Under the pieces are notes generated by a model that was not told the origin of the DNA, searched no databases, and was given only the letters and a program-made list of their open reading frames with translations. Of a stretch of DNA of 64,000 bases, positions 22,419 to 34,734 are shown one piece after another. Origin of the DNA: Sclerurus mexicanus (lineage: Eukaryota; Chordata; Aves; Passeriformes; Furnariidae); contig VWZF01004011.1 of NCBI GenBank assembly GCA_013396755.1, positions 186,907-250,906 on the forward strand, read 5' to 3'. Numbering within the stretch: the first letter of the stretch is position 1; each line of letters opens with the position of its first letter. The translations under genes and the position numbers were made by a program.

Positions 22419-23936
22419 TTTGAGGAAGAATAAGAGAAATTAGGAAGAAACCTAAAAAGACACTGTGAGCTGAGAAGTGGGGATGACTGAAAGGCTTGGC
22501 TGGGAGACAATGTTTACCACAAATAATGAGAATAATTAAGCACTAATCTGACTTGACTGTACAGATGGATTTCCAGCCTAACAGAGCAGGGAATTAGCAC
22601 ATTTTCCCAAGGGGAGCTCCTGAGCAGTGAAGCACAATTCATGCCTGAGAGTTAAATCTCAGTATGGCTCTTTGCTGTGAAATTACTGCACTGCTGAAAA
22701 TACACACACAGACAAGCTTGCATACCAACGCTGAAAGAAAAGCTGTGTTGGCATTTATAAGATTGTAGAGGTCAACGTTAATTTTGTCAGATTTACTAAT
22801 TGTTTTCAAACTGTGTCTTTTGTTTAAGCTTATTTAAAAGTAAACTCTGACATACTGTGATTTGGTTTTAAATACCTTTTGGTATCAGTCATTCTGAATT
22901 ATAAATAGCTTCATCCTTCTTCCTTCTTATCAAACTTTGACATATGCAAGATAATAAGGAGGATTTTAGAAATATTGATGCAAACCAGCCACCTCTGAAT
23001 CATGTCAAGTCAATAGTCCCTAAGAGTTAATGTTCAAATCATACAGGAAATGTGTAGTAAGGGGTTGTGGAAGGGAGAGAAACTCTATGGATTTTGAGCC
23101 TGAACCGACTCATTATTCACTTCATTTAAAATTATTAAAGACAATTTTGTAAGCATGTGTCCATTTTCCATCTGTTTAGAGAGTTATATGGCAGTATGAC
23201 TACAAGTGAGCACAGTTAAACGAAGATAGACATGTCTTAGTGCATGCTGTAGGTGGATTGCTGTCAACACCAAGGCTAAACTAGGGGGACTAGGGGAAAG
23301 ATGAGATTTCATACTAGCATTTCTCTACACTTGTAGTCCTGTGGGTATTTCTGTGTTCTGCCTTGTTCCTTGAGATAAAAATGTTTTCATTCTCTAAATA
23401 AAGATTTGCTAGATTTGCTTTCCTACAAGAAATCTTCCACGGACTGAATAAGGGCCACCCTATCCACTCAAGTCCTTGTCCTTAGAAATACTACACCACA
23501 TTAACAGAAAAGTGATGGCACAAGAGGCAATAGAAATCCGGACTCCCACTTGGGGGTTTCCATTGTGTTTTTTTCTGAAATAGCTTGGTTCCAAACCTTC
23601 AATCATTAGTATGCAACCAAATTTTGTACATGTGAGCATGATCACTGGAATGCTCCCACTGGTGAAATAGTTCATATACCTTAGGTATTGGAAGGACTGA
23701 ATTCTGTGTAAAATGGTGGTGTTTTCCACAACTTCTCTGTCCTATGCATGTTTTCAGGTCATGTCTGTCATTTTATTGCCATGTCAAGCTTTTCCTTGGA
23801 GAACCAACAGAGCTAGGAGACAGCAAGTTCATTTTTGTCTATTGAAAAAAAGATACAATATACCTGCAGAAATGTAGTTTACAAGATATGTAAAATAATC
23901 CTCCTGGCCTACCTCACCACTGATACAGTTTCAGCT
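22419..23936. other. Unannotated non-coding stretch
   Basis: Unique sequence with no recognised features. The 89-codon minus-strand frame at 23460-23729 is not recognisable. Confidence 0.5.
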
Positions 23937-24430
23937 GGAGCCTACAATTCTGGGCATCATACTTCAAGAAGACTACAAATGAAACAAAGAAAAGTCCAGA
24001 GGTGAGAAAATTGAATAATCAGAAGCTTAGAAGACATCACTGTGGATGCAGAGGATGTGGCATGAAGGGAATTTGCTTAATCTGGAGAAGACAGAGGGTA
24101 GCATGACAACAGTCTGCGAGCATGCAAGAGGGTATCACAAAGAGGAAAGACTTAGCCTGATTTCCACGTAGACATGACAAAAAAAAATGAAACTCACTTT
24201 CAAAATGGAAGACTGATAATCTTTAATATTTTAATAATTGCCTATTTTCAGAAATAGGACAGCAGTTAGCTTTTTTTGCATGGAGAGGAATGATGGAGAT
24301 AGTGGAATCTTCTTCATGGAAGGCCTTCAGACAAACGTCTCCATCTATGAATAGACAATCCTGTGTACTAGCAAGGGGATAGTTAGAAGACCTCAGGAGA
24401 GCCCATCCAGCCCTATCTTCTGTTAATGTA
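23937..24430 (+). mobile_element. Old, divergent CR1-type LINE 3' end
   Basis: Wording such as TGGAGCCTACAATTCTGGGC, CAGAGGTGAGAAAATTGAAT, AGGGTATCACAAAGAGGAAAG, ATAGTGGAATCTTCTTCATG, GAAGACCTCAGGAGAGC and CATCCAGCCCTATCTTCTGT follows, in order, the 3' end of the older CR1 families shared by birds and reptiles ('...agttctgggc...', 'gtggaatctccttcat...', 'cttccagccctatatttctatg'). It is heavily mutated with an extra stretch around 24190-24290. It is dead. Confidence 0.65.
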
Positions 24431-26084
24431 AGCAACAAAATTCACATCTGCATTCTAAGGGCAGGAGTTTTATTAGTGGCAGTAGAGAAAAAGATGGAAA
24501 GGACCAAAACATGGTTTTCAGACCTCAAATGGAGCTTGTAAAGCATCAATAATGTTGTCTTTTGACCAGCGAAAGAGAAAGAAACAACTTGAAAAGATAA
24601 GCACAAAACTCTAATATGACCTTTCAGGAAAATATTTCTTCCTACTCTAGCATCTCTTGATCATTTTTCCTGCTCTTTGGATTTTATTTCAGGGTAGAAA
24701 AACACAAATGAGACCCCTACAATGACATTAAGGCAACATACTTCAAACTCTTTTTACCAAAATTATGTAAAAACTCTTAGTTGTAACAGTGATGTTTATA
24801 ATGATGAAATTAATGGGCTTTGCTATGTCCAAAACACAAGTAGCAGACCTGGGAACAAGCAATACCCACTGTTAAGCTACACTAAGTTGGCGAGAATAAA
24901 ATCTTGCAATTTTCTAGTGGAGCTCTTTTCAAAAGTAAGTGAAAATGGGATCTAATGACATTCAAGTAATCTACTCAGGTTGCTAAGGCTGAGTGGAAGA
25001 TAGTTTTGATGGAAATCTGAGATTGAGCATGTATTTAAAAATACAAAAATGAAAATAAAATTTTTCTTTGTTATCGCATGAATCAGCAGCTGCATGTTAC
25101 TTAGGGAGGAAGAAGGCTGCAAAAAACTAGGGAGAGAAACTAATGCAAAAGACTATAAAGAAATGGAGCTGTCTTGCTTTAAAAAAAAAAAAAGGCAAAA
25201 AAAAATTCAGCATGGATCCATATGGTGTGAGATTTCTCTTCTGTGACATTTTTATTAAGGTTATGTATATGACCGTTCATCTTCATTCTGCTGGTGCTAA
25301 TTGCTGTCTATTGGCCCCTTCGCTACTGTGTACAGAGAACACATGCTTCCCCTCGACACTGCCATCGCTGCGAGTGCACTGGATTGTTCTGCTGTCCACA
25401 GATAGGAACCTGCTGCTGCTGCCTGACCGCAACAGCTGGGAATATTCTGCTTTTAAAAGCTTATCTTGTTGATACTTGAGTTGAGCTATTACACAGTGGA
25501 ACAAGCAAACAGAATGAATGGACTCTCTGCGGGCAACTCATGGTAACAAAAAAAGCTTCCATGTGCTTTTGAATGTGTCTCTTGTCTTGGAATTGACAGT
25601 GATGTTTAGCATGGAAGTTTCCTGCAACAAAATCATGATGGTATAGAGCCAGGAACAGGCTAAAAAGAAACATGCTCAGAAGACATGTTCAGCACTTAAG
25701 CTTCTTTGCAACTCTAAGCAACATTTAGAGACCAATCCTGCAAAGGTTTACTCACGTGGATGGTCCTGCTGAAATGCAAGGAAATGTTTTTTTCTCTAGA
25801 ACACTTAATTTGATTAAGAATTACTTTTATGCACAAAAATTAGTGTGTAAAGCATATTCCTTCAATTTTCTATGGGGCTTTTACATGATCTGCCTGAGAA
25901 TCAGGTTATTTATTTATCATTATTAGGGTCATGCACACTCATATATATTGCATGTACAAGCAGATCAGAGCAGAGAAACACAAATATTCCCATGTTATGG
26001 ATGGACCACCCAGGAAAATACAGAAATCTATTAATTTTGCTTATCACTTAGACTCCAATTTAACAAAACATCTAATGGTGTCAT
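24431..26084. other. Unannotated non-coding stretch
   Basis: Unique DNA. The 109-codon plus-strand frame at 25143-25472 overlaps open frames on the other strand and begins with a lysine run encoded by poly-A; I do not call it. The area 25290-25450 is locally richer in CpG than its surroundings. Confidence 0.5.
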
Positions 26085-26225
26085 GAATTTTTCTGTCATG
26101 AAGGAAGTGTTACAATCATCTAATCTGACTTCCTACATAATGTAGATTAATGTATGATTTCCCCAAGCAATTCTGACTTATACATCCATACATTTTAGTT
26201 CAAACTGTAGAGGTTAGCTATGGCA
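26085..26225 (-). mobile_element. Possible old CR1-type fragment (minus strand)
   Basis: ACAATCATCTAATCTGACTT then CCTACATAATGTAGATTAAT, followed by a CCAAGCAATTCTGA segment, resembles antisense wording from old CR1 families ('gatcatctagtctgacctcctgcataatgcagg...'). It is short and divergent, so moderate to low certainty. Confidence 0.4.
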
Positions 26226-26389
26226 ATAAGAATAATTGTCAGACTTAGGTTCATGCAATTAGTGATTCTTAAACTGTTACCTTAACACATTGCCTTTTGT
26301 GAATGGTGCTGCACTTAGCCATGCCCTGAACTACACACCAGCCTGCCTACAGACTCCACATGACCTCTAGGCAGGAAAATCTCTCTTCT

Positions 26390-26700
26390 GAAGTCTTAAT
26401 GGAGGTGTTGTCTGAGCAAGCACAGACCCTGAGTGACATGTGCATTATTCTGTGCGTGGACGAACATCTGAAAATTTGGCTCTCAGACCACACTGCGCAA
26501 TCTGTGAGAGTTGAACTTGACACCTAACAGCCAGATGTACTGGTTACTTTGGTCTCACAGTGATGGTGATTCTTGCTGTACGACCGCTGTTTTAACCCAT
26601 TAACATCACTTAAGTGGCCAAGTGTAATTGGCAGAGGCGACCATGGATACGTGGCCTTTTCCTGCTTTCTTGATGGTAATTTTGGCTAAAGGAAAAACTA
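26390..26700. promoter_or_regulatory. Candidate conserved non-coding block
   Basis: Repeat-free stretch with wording such as CATTAACATCACTTAAGTGG and CCAAGTGTAATTGGCAGAGG, containing NK2-like TTAAGTGG/CAAGTG cores. The texture suggests conservation, but this is inference from composition. Confidence 0.2.
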
Positions 26701-27242
26701 TTCTCTTTCCTCTCCCTACCACTTCTGCATTGTGCCATTTTCTCATTTGTGATTATGCAATTGTTTATATGAAAAAAAATGGATGAAACTTGGAAGTGAA
26801 TTCATGTGTTTTCCTGTTCTATTAAAAAGGTGAGACTTCCTTCAAGAGAGATTGATATATTTAAAAAAGGAGATAATATGGAGTCAATAAAAAATTAATT
26901 TTTTCTGCCTTTATCACTGTAATGAAAAATTGAAAATTATTTGCATCTGAAAAAAAAATCTGAATACATGTACAGACTACTTTCACTACCTGGCACTATT
27001 TAATGCCTTTCTAATTATTATATTTATTCATGTTTGAAATGAAACTGCTTCCAAAGAAAGTGCTGAGAACACTTGAAAATTAAACATCCCAATTATCCTG
27101 CTATTTCTTTTCTTACTAAAAAAAAAATTACTCTAATTCAATGAAAAATATTATTATTATTACTATTATTTGCCCAGACTTCATTAAGGCTAAGATGCAC
27201 CTCAAGAGGCTCACCAGCAGTAACAAACACATATGTTTATGC

Positions 27243-27257
27243 ATATATATATATATA
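27243..27257. repeat. AT dinucleotide repeat
   Basis: Short run of alternating A and T (ATATATATATATATA) in AT-rich DNA. Confidence 0.85.
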
Positions 27258-27368
27258 GTTAGGCTGAAGATGGCATAAGAGATTACTCTGAGGAAGAGTT
27301 CTCACTTACTGACAAGAGATAAAATTTTGAAGGATACCAAGGTTACTAACAACTCCAGAAATCATTAC

Positions 27369-27510
27369 CAAAACAAAATCAAAGAGAAACAAACAAAACA
27401 AAATATACAAAAAAAATCCACAAAACAAAACCAAAAAAAAAAAGCCAACCCCCCCCCCAAAAAAATCCCAAATCCCACCCTCCCTCCCCTCTCCCCAAAA
27501 AAACCCAATT
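27369..27510. repeat. A-rich and C-rich low-complexity tract
   Basis: AACAAAA-type repeats followed by C-runs and A-runs (CCCCCCCCCC, CCCTCCCTCCCC). The overlapping open frame (27327-27512) is a low-complexity Lys/Asn/Pro string and is not a gene. Confidence 0.9.
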
Positions 27511-29047
27511 AGAAAAATAATATACTATTCATTTTAACTGAGATATAAACCTGCCTCTGGTCAACAGATTATCTTGTCACTTTTGTAGCACTTCTCTAGG
27601 GTCCTGGCCAAATTCTTGAGGCACATTTTCATTTTGGGGCTGTGATGATACCCAGGTGGGTCTAGATGTAGTATCCCACATTTTTTTTACAAAACCAGTG
27701 GTTTCATGTGCTGTCCATCTTCAGGTCTGTCCCAGAGTTGGCTGCATTTTAGATGATCAGGGAAAGTGGTTCTTGTGTTCACATTTTTATTTAATTTGAC
27801 AAAATTGGACATTGTTGTTTGTAATCTTTAATTTTTTGTGGCTACAAATATACCTAAAAGCTAATCTTGAGTAATATTTTGCTGTTCTTCTCTTCTTTTC
27901 TTTCTTGTCCCTACCAAAATTCTGTCTTTGCTCTTATTTGAACACTTCTTGACCCACAGGCTTCTGGGACGACAAGTCAAATTACTACCTCTCTTTGTTC
28001 CCATGTGCAAGAAAATAAAGTTGTCGTCCTTGCTTGGCGAAGGGAGGACCAGACAACACATTTGGATAAGCACCTTGCCAGATTTGAAATGTCTTGTAGA
28101 ATTCTGTTAATGTTTCTCTGCCATGCATGAGGCTTGCATCAAGTGCCTTTTTCAACAGCATCACTGTAGACAACCATTTATCAGGTGTATATTGTATGGC
28201 AGTGTGGTGTTTGGAAATTCCATTTGCCATATGTTATTCATGATCCTTGCTCACAGCCTTCATTTGTCAGGGGATTTAGAACTCAGCTGTGTTTAGTTTT
28301 TGGGGCTTGAGAACAAGTTGACCTACAGGCAGACACCTAATGATATAATTTGTTCAGTGCAAAAGGTTTGACTGCCCTCTATCAACCTTTATGCAGACAA
28401 CTCCTTTGAATACAGTAATGGATGACAATATCAAAAGCATAAATCTCGGCAAACTTCAAGGTTTCCTGGAAAACATGACTCTTAAACTTTAGGCACATAG
28501 ACATTTGGCACAATGTCAGAAACTTTCTGGACTATTCATTTATCCAACTCTGGCCAAAAATAACCAAAGACTCTATGTGTCTGTTGATTTGTTTTGAAAT
28601 ACACTCAAAACGGCAAAGAAGTTAAAAAGTAAGAGACCAGCAATTGAGAAACAAGACTTCTGAAGTATGAAAGATCCCTTTTTTTATCTTACAACATGTG
28701 GTGCTAACAAGGCAGGTCACGTCCCTCTTACAAAACGTTGTCTGTGAACTTAGTGTGGTTAACTTAGTGAGTAGAAATGACATAGTTCAGGTTCCTTATG
28801 GTTTTAGAAGGTAGTAAATAGAGGCCCTTGCCAGCAGACCTGCTTCAGAGGAGAAGAACCATGCTGATGACTATGGGCTCATGTCCGTGGGCAGGACAGA
28901 GCAGCCAGGGTACTGGTCTTCTTCTTAAGCCTGGTTGACTTCCAGGGTCACAGTTTAACTTTTTTTTTTTATTATTTAAATCTGTCCCACTCTTAACTCT
29001 ATGCTTCCTATGTGATAATCCCTAGCATTTTATTCTTCCTCTTCTAT
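27511..29047. other. Unannotated non-coding stretch
   Basis: Unique sequence. Open frames on both strands around 27861-28230 overlap one another and are not recognisable. A T-run lies near 28960. Confidence 0.5.
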
Positions 29048-29098
29048 GTATACTCTTTCTACTTTCTACTACTTTCTACTTCTACTCTACATCTACTA
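29048..29098. repeat. CTACTTT-type imperfect tandem repeat
   Basis: Several imperfect units of TTTCTACT/TCTACTACT in a pyrimidine-rich stretch. Confidence 0.8.
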
Positions 29099-31317
29099 GC
29101 AGGAGGAAGAGAAACTATCTTCCTCTTCTCTACTCAACCTCCGTTGGTCTTTCCTCTTGGCATGCATTCTCCTTTCCTAAGCAGAATGGGTGGTCAGGGG
29201 ACACCACAATGCTACACTTCCACTTTGTCTTGTCATTCGGGTCTCTTGCTGCCTTGCCTGGGAGAACCTATTGCTATGCCAATGGGCATTCGCAGCTCCA
29301 AAATGTGCCCTTGATAGCACATGATGTCACTGTTGGGACTTCAACCCTTCCAGCACTATTAGGTTTGATTTTAAAGTATAAGGAAATGGGAGAAAAACAA
29401 GCTCTTTTTTTTTTCTTTTTTTTTTTTAATTATTGTCAACACAGTGTCTTTAAGCAACTTTGAAGACCCATGAAGTTGGCTGCACTGTTCCTCACCTTTC
29501 CTGCTGCAAATCCAGCACCCCTTTTAACAGCTTGATGTTTTCTTCATTAAATCCTTTTTCACCCTCACTCTTGCCAGAATGCTTACATATCCCAATAGGA
29601 GTGATCAGAAAAGAAGGGTAATTATTATAATTTATGAAAAAGTCATTTGCTTTGTTACTGCTTCACGGTATTCCTCTTGTTATTAAGCAGATGAAGAGTT
29701 ACGGTATTTTGCATTTTGATTTTTATCTACGCAATGTCTACTGAAAAACAAGCCCTTATTTCTGTTTGGAGCTCTTGGCTGCACTGTGTAATCCCTGTAA
29801 TAGTGCCAATAGCAGTAATGATACAAGAAAATATAAAGTAGTTTTCCAAAAAACACAGTGCACAGACTGCACGAGTTCTTGCAAGGGATTTGTGACAAAC
29901 TGGCTGGCAAAAGCAGTTGTATCTTCTGGTTTTGAGCTGCTTCTACAGATGCAGATTTGAAGATGCAACAAGGTTCTCTCCGAAAGCCAAGCTGCTTGTG
30001 AAGGAGGCAGGAAGAGAAACTACACTCTGCTCTTGGAAAGAAAATATTCTGTAGGCTGCAAACATTGGAGTATGGCTTTTAGGGACCTTAAGGGAAATTA
30101 CACTTCTTTTAGTGTGACTGTTCTACGTACATGAAACAAAGGTGGCCAAGGAAGGCCAAGAATAGGTAGTGGAAAATAGTAAAAACAGAAGCAGATTGGA
30201 AGAGAGGTATGGAGGGAAAAGGTAAAGCAGGCAGCACATTTTTAATTTCCTAACATAGGGAAGTAACTTCTTGCCTGTACATAGCTTGGAGACTTCTCTC
30301 TCTGCCTCAGAAACACACTTTCAGTACTGCTGAAGACAATCTTTTGTGTTTGAGAGCTTTTCTGTTTTCTCTAGCTATAGGAATTCTTTTTCTAATAATC
30401 TAATGAGAAATACTTATTACCACTCCCAATAAAAGGGGTTTAAAAATGAGCAGCAAAGATTATTTTGATACTCACATAGTGGTAATACACATGTATGAGA
30501 GATGTCTAGCGTTACTTTTCCCCATCAGGTGCTTACTGCAGCTACTACAGCTGTGTTAAAAATTCATGAACACAGCCAGGCTTATGAAGGACTGTGATAT
30601 CCTCACTAAAGAAATGGTCTGGTACACTGAGCCCAGAAGAAGCAGCACCCTGCTGCCAAACAAAAACATCTGTCTTGCTGTGTGGTCCTATCAGGTAATT
30701 CACTCTTTTACCAGAAAGTCAGATTTTGAGGTGGAAAGATAATGAAAAGCATCAGTGCTGCATTTTGACATTTGCAAATAGGAGATCTAGGGCTCCAGAA
30801 TTTGGCTCATCTGAAACTGTTGAACATGTGTGTAGTTTGATTTGGCTCTGCTCATAGCACAAGTTATCCCAGTCTTCTTTCGTGAATTATTTGGCAGGCC
30901 TTCTTCCCCTGCCCCCACAAAACTGACAATTTTCTATAGTAAATCTCAGCTCTGAAAATTCCATCCTAATTCTGCATCCAGGCCTGATATAAATCAACTA
31001 GTTTCCTCCAGCGGACCTATGCTGGTTTCTGCCAGCTCATCATCCAGCTCCGAGTATTTCCTCATATACATTGTTCCTTACACGCATTGTTCCTTCTGGT
31101 TTAACCAGTCCTTGCTCCCCTCTCTAACTAGGCAAAGTGGCAAATTGTAGTAGGCATGTCCTAATTGCCTTATTGCAAATGAAACTCCTTTTCCTTTCAG
31201 ATTCCCTGCACAGCCTGGTAGGACCTCCCTGCCTTTATTCATCTCTGTCTCATCCTGACAGCACCACTAAGGCACCATATTGACAAGTATTTTCATAAAT
31301 TATATTCACCATGACTA
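29099..31317. other. Unannotated non-coding stretch
   Basis: Unique DNA with a T-rich tract at 29404-29428. The part at 29560-29975 is AT-rich and repeat-free and could be conserved non-coding DNA, but nothing identifies it. Open frames here are 100 codons or less and not recognisable. Confidence 0.45.
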
Positions 31318-31805
31318 AAGAAAGATACTAAGCTCTTAGAGAGTATCCAAAAGAGGGCAATGAAAATGGTGAAGGGCCTTGAGATGAACCTGTAAGAGGA
31401 GTGGCTCACGTCACTTGGTCAGTTCAGCCTGGAGAAGAGGAGGCTGAGGGGAGACCTCATTGCAGTTACACCTTCCTTGTGAGGGGAAGCAAAGGAGCAA
31501 GCACTGATCTCTTCTCTGTGGTGATCAGAGACAGGACCTAAGAGAACGGCCTGAAGCTGTGCCAGGGGAAGTTTGGGTTGGATATTAAGAAAAGGTTCTT
31601 CACCCAGCAGGTGACTGGGTGCTGGAACAGGCTCCCCAGGGAAGTGCTCACAGCACCAAGCCTGACAGAGTTCAAAAAGCATTTGAACAATGCTCTCAGG
31701 TACATGGCGTGACTCTTTGGGATGGTCCTATGCAGGCCTAAGGGCTGGACTCGATGATCCTTGTGAGTCCCTTCCAACTCAGCCTATTCTGTCATTCTGT
31801 GATTA
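31318..31805 (+). mobile_element. CR1 LINE 3' end
   Basis: Starts in GAAAGATACTAAGCTCTTAG and continues with the diagnostic TTCAGCCTGGAGAAGAGGAG and GGAGACCTCATTGCAG, then CTTCTCTGTGGTGATCAGAG, AAAAGGTTCTTCACCC, GGAACAGGCTCCCCAGGGAA, CTCGATGATCCTTGTG and a terminal ATTCTGTCATTCTGTGAT. The whole is a 5'-truncated CR1 of about 490 bp covering the end of ORF2 and the 3' UTR. Its wording is close to the element at 62.7 kb, so they belong to related subfamilies. The minus-strand open frames inside it are antisense shadows. Confidence 0.95.
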
Positions 31806-34665
31806 TGGGGAAATCTTATCCCAAAAACCAGATGACTTTGTAGGAATTGGGTTTGGGTAAAACGTTTTTGCCCCTGGCTAATCCATGTCAGGGCAAAACT
31901 GAGATGGACTGAGGGAATTCATTGTAGAGCAGTAGCTGCTAGCACAGCGGTCTGTAGAAATCTCTAGTTCCTTCGAGAGAAAAGTGCAAAACTCATTAAG
32001 AAAAAACCCTCTTTATTTTTATAAAAGTGAGTGGGATGTCTTTGAAGTGAATCAAGATGACATCTGAAGGGCTCTTGCAGTGTCTGGTTTATGAAACGTA
32101 TTAGAAGTTCGTATTTATTCACGGCTTCAAACACTGAAAGCTGGTGGAGTGACAGCTGGTGGCAGAAGGGATTTTGTCCACTGTCGCTTATGGAGATCGG
32201 GCTGGATCCCAGCCTTGACAGTGCTTTCTCTGAGGGTTGACTACTTCTGTCTTCAAAGGAAAATGATGGCAGTCGCCACTTGTGATCTATAAGAAGTAAA
32301 AAGAGGAGAGAATCTTCTGAAACAACCTTTGGGGAACCCCAAAGTGAGGGAAGTAAGGACAGTGGAAATGGAGGAATGAGATGAGAAGCACGGTCCTAAT
32401 CAACATTTCTGCTCTGGACTTAGTCTGGTGGATAGACTTAAAAGAACACTTGGCTTGGGCCTATTTGCGGTTCTAAACAAATATTTACTCAGTCTTGACA
32501 AGCTCATTAACTCTTCATGTACATATCTTTATGCAGTGTACAGCCAAATCATCAGAAGCTGCTGGCTGATTTTTAACATATATTTATATGTGTCAGGAAA
32601 GTGTAAACTTTTAATTTCATCCAGCTTTTATTTAACTGATTTGGCATCCATGGACTGTGGTCTGTAAACTGGCACAGCAGCACTGCAGTCAATGGACCTA
32701 AACTGGGTTCTTCTCAGTAATGCAGGCTTTGGCTGTTCACCTTTTGGCATACAGTTACAACTTTAAATTCAAATATTTCAAATCGCAAAGATTGTTCCAT
32801 TAGCTAAGTATCGTAAGTCATGGCAAACAGAAATACAGTAAGTGTGTCATTATGTTCTATAGAAAATCACAGGAAAATATTTTAAAAGAGCCAGACACAT
32901 TCAATTTTAACACTTATATTGGATGAGAGTGCCTAGGAACAGACTGTTACAATGGAACCTAATAAAAAAGCCCTCCAAAGGAAAGATTTAATAAATCATG
33001 CCCTACCTTAATGACTGTAATCTGTGAGGAAGTGAGCAGTGAGAAGCCTTGCTGTGAAAAGAACTCAGCACCTCACCCCATGTTAGGACTCTGTAACAGG
33101 AAAATATCTATTTTTCTCTGTATTTGTTGACACATTAATTCAGTTGAGTGCTAAGTGTGTGTGCTGCAGAGGGTTGAATGTATTATGCAGTTACTATCTA
33201 TTGAGTACTATTATCTTCCATCTTTACAAGAATCTTTAAGTTCAGGGTTTCTTGTGATTCATACAAAACCAAATAATTCTTTCCATCAGAGGTTCCCTAC
33301 AGGAAGGAAGCATGGTGAGGCAAATCCTCAGGGCAGTGGCACACAGTAGTATATAGCCACTTTTGCTAAGGCAATGAACTATGGGTAACTCACATTTCAT
33401 ATCCTTCCAAGGAGACTTTAGGGGATATGCCACGGGTTTGAGTGATGTTGTCTTTATGCCTCTTTTGACACAGAGGTCTGAGTTAGATTTTTTTTTAATT
33501 ATTATTCCACTTGTTTGAATTGGCTAATTCTGTTAGAAACAGTAAGGATCAAACATTTTTTTTTTTAGAAGATGCTCTGTCTCCTGCTGTCTCTGAAGCC
33601 AAGCAAGTAATAGAATATGCACAAAGGCTGCCAACATTTTTGGAGCAATGGCTGTAGTCACTTTAGGAAATTTAATGTAGGTTCCCTCATGAAGAAAACT
33701 TTCAGTGAGACATATAAAAAACAATGGAGCTTTTGTATTCAAGCTTGCTCTTCTGCCAGAGCCCCTGTCTCTCTTTCCAGCTGGTGCACCCTACTCCTCC
33801 TTCCATCACTCTTTAGAGGACCGTAAATGCACTTTAGAGCCCAGTTCAATAGGATGGAGGCAGTCTTGCCATGCAATTCATTGGTTACCTGTCACATCTA
33901 AAGGTATCAGTGGCAGTTAAAAAGAGCTATTTGGGGCTGGTGACTGAAATTTATTTAACCTCCTATTAAATCTGAGGCTGCAGTATACATACATGCATAG
34001 GTGTTATGGTAAAAAAACCTTCTGGAAGATTGCTATGGCATTTCTAGTGTCTGGTTGAATCCATAAGAAGAGATCTGTGTGGAAATAGGGAGGGTCTGTG
34101 GGTGATGTGACAAATGGGTCTGATTCTTGAAAAGGACTACTCCTCTCCACAGGGAGAGGAAATACAATCAGCACAAAAGTGAGTAACCATAACCACGTAT
34201 ATTTAATATCTTGTGTAAGATGGATTTTTTCCTCAGGGCCTTCCATGAGCCTTTGACTGCCCTCTATATGCTCCCAATCATCCTACAAAAAGGCAGCCAC
34301 TCTGCCTTGCCAGGGACCGTGAGCACCAAAGGGCTCTGCCTCCTCAAGCCAGACTGAAAGGGAGAGAGATGGGAAGACAACATGCTGATACAGGGGAAGC
34401 AAAGGAAAACAGAGGGAGAGAGATGTGTAACCTGATCTATCTAATAACATTAAGAATGATAGTGATTTTCCACTCTATCTAGTAGGTCAAATGATCTTAT
34501 AATGCAGTGTTAGAAAGAAGATGGAAATATTTTCATTTTCTCTCAGAGTCAATATTTCTCTAGTTGGAAATTAATCATGGTAAAAGAAGTTTAAGAGGAG
34601 TCTGTCAAGGTTTATTTAGGCTTCAAAATAACTTTTTAAAACACTGGCTTTTGTTGTTTTTGCAG
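31806..34665. other. Unannotated non-coding stretch
   Basis: Mostly unique DNA. The part 31990-33060 is AT-rich and non-repetitive, with an in-frame plus-strand open frame at 32428-32667 (79 codons) that I do not recognise. Parts could be conserved non-coding sequence. A T-run lies near 33557-33566. Confidence 0.45.
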
Positions 34666-34734
34666 GTTTAGAGGTCAGAGTTTCCCTCCACAGCATTCTT
34701 CTTTTGACAAATGATCTTTTCAGCAGTCAGCCAG
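34666..34734 (+). CDS. Candidate internal exon, unidentified
   Basis: A 69-nt segment preceded by a strong acceptor (GGCTTTTGTTGTTTTTGCAG) and followed by a donor (CCAG then GTATTT). Only one frame is open: skipping two bases it encodes 22 residues, LEVRVSLHSILLLTNDLFSS plus two more, leaving phase 1 on both sides, so the exon would be symmetric. No neighbouring exon was found, and such combinations arise by chance in 64 kb. I do not recognise the peptide. Confidence 0.15.

Noticed and set aside
27327..27512. Lys/Asn/Pro-rich open frame
   Set aside because: Pure low-complexity A-rich and C-rich DNA.
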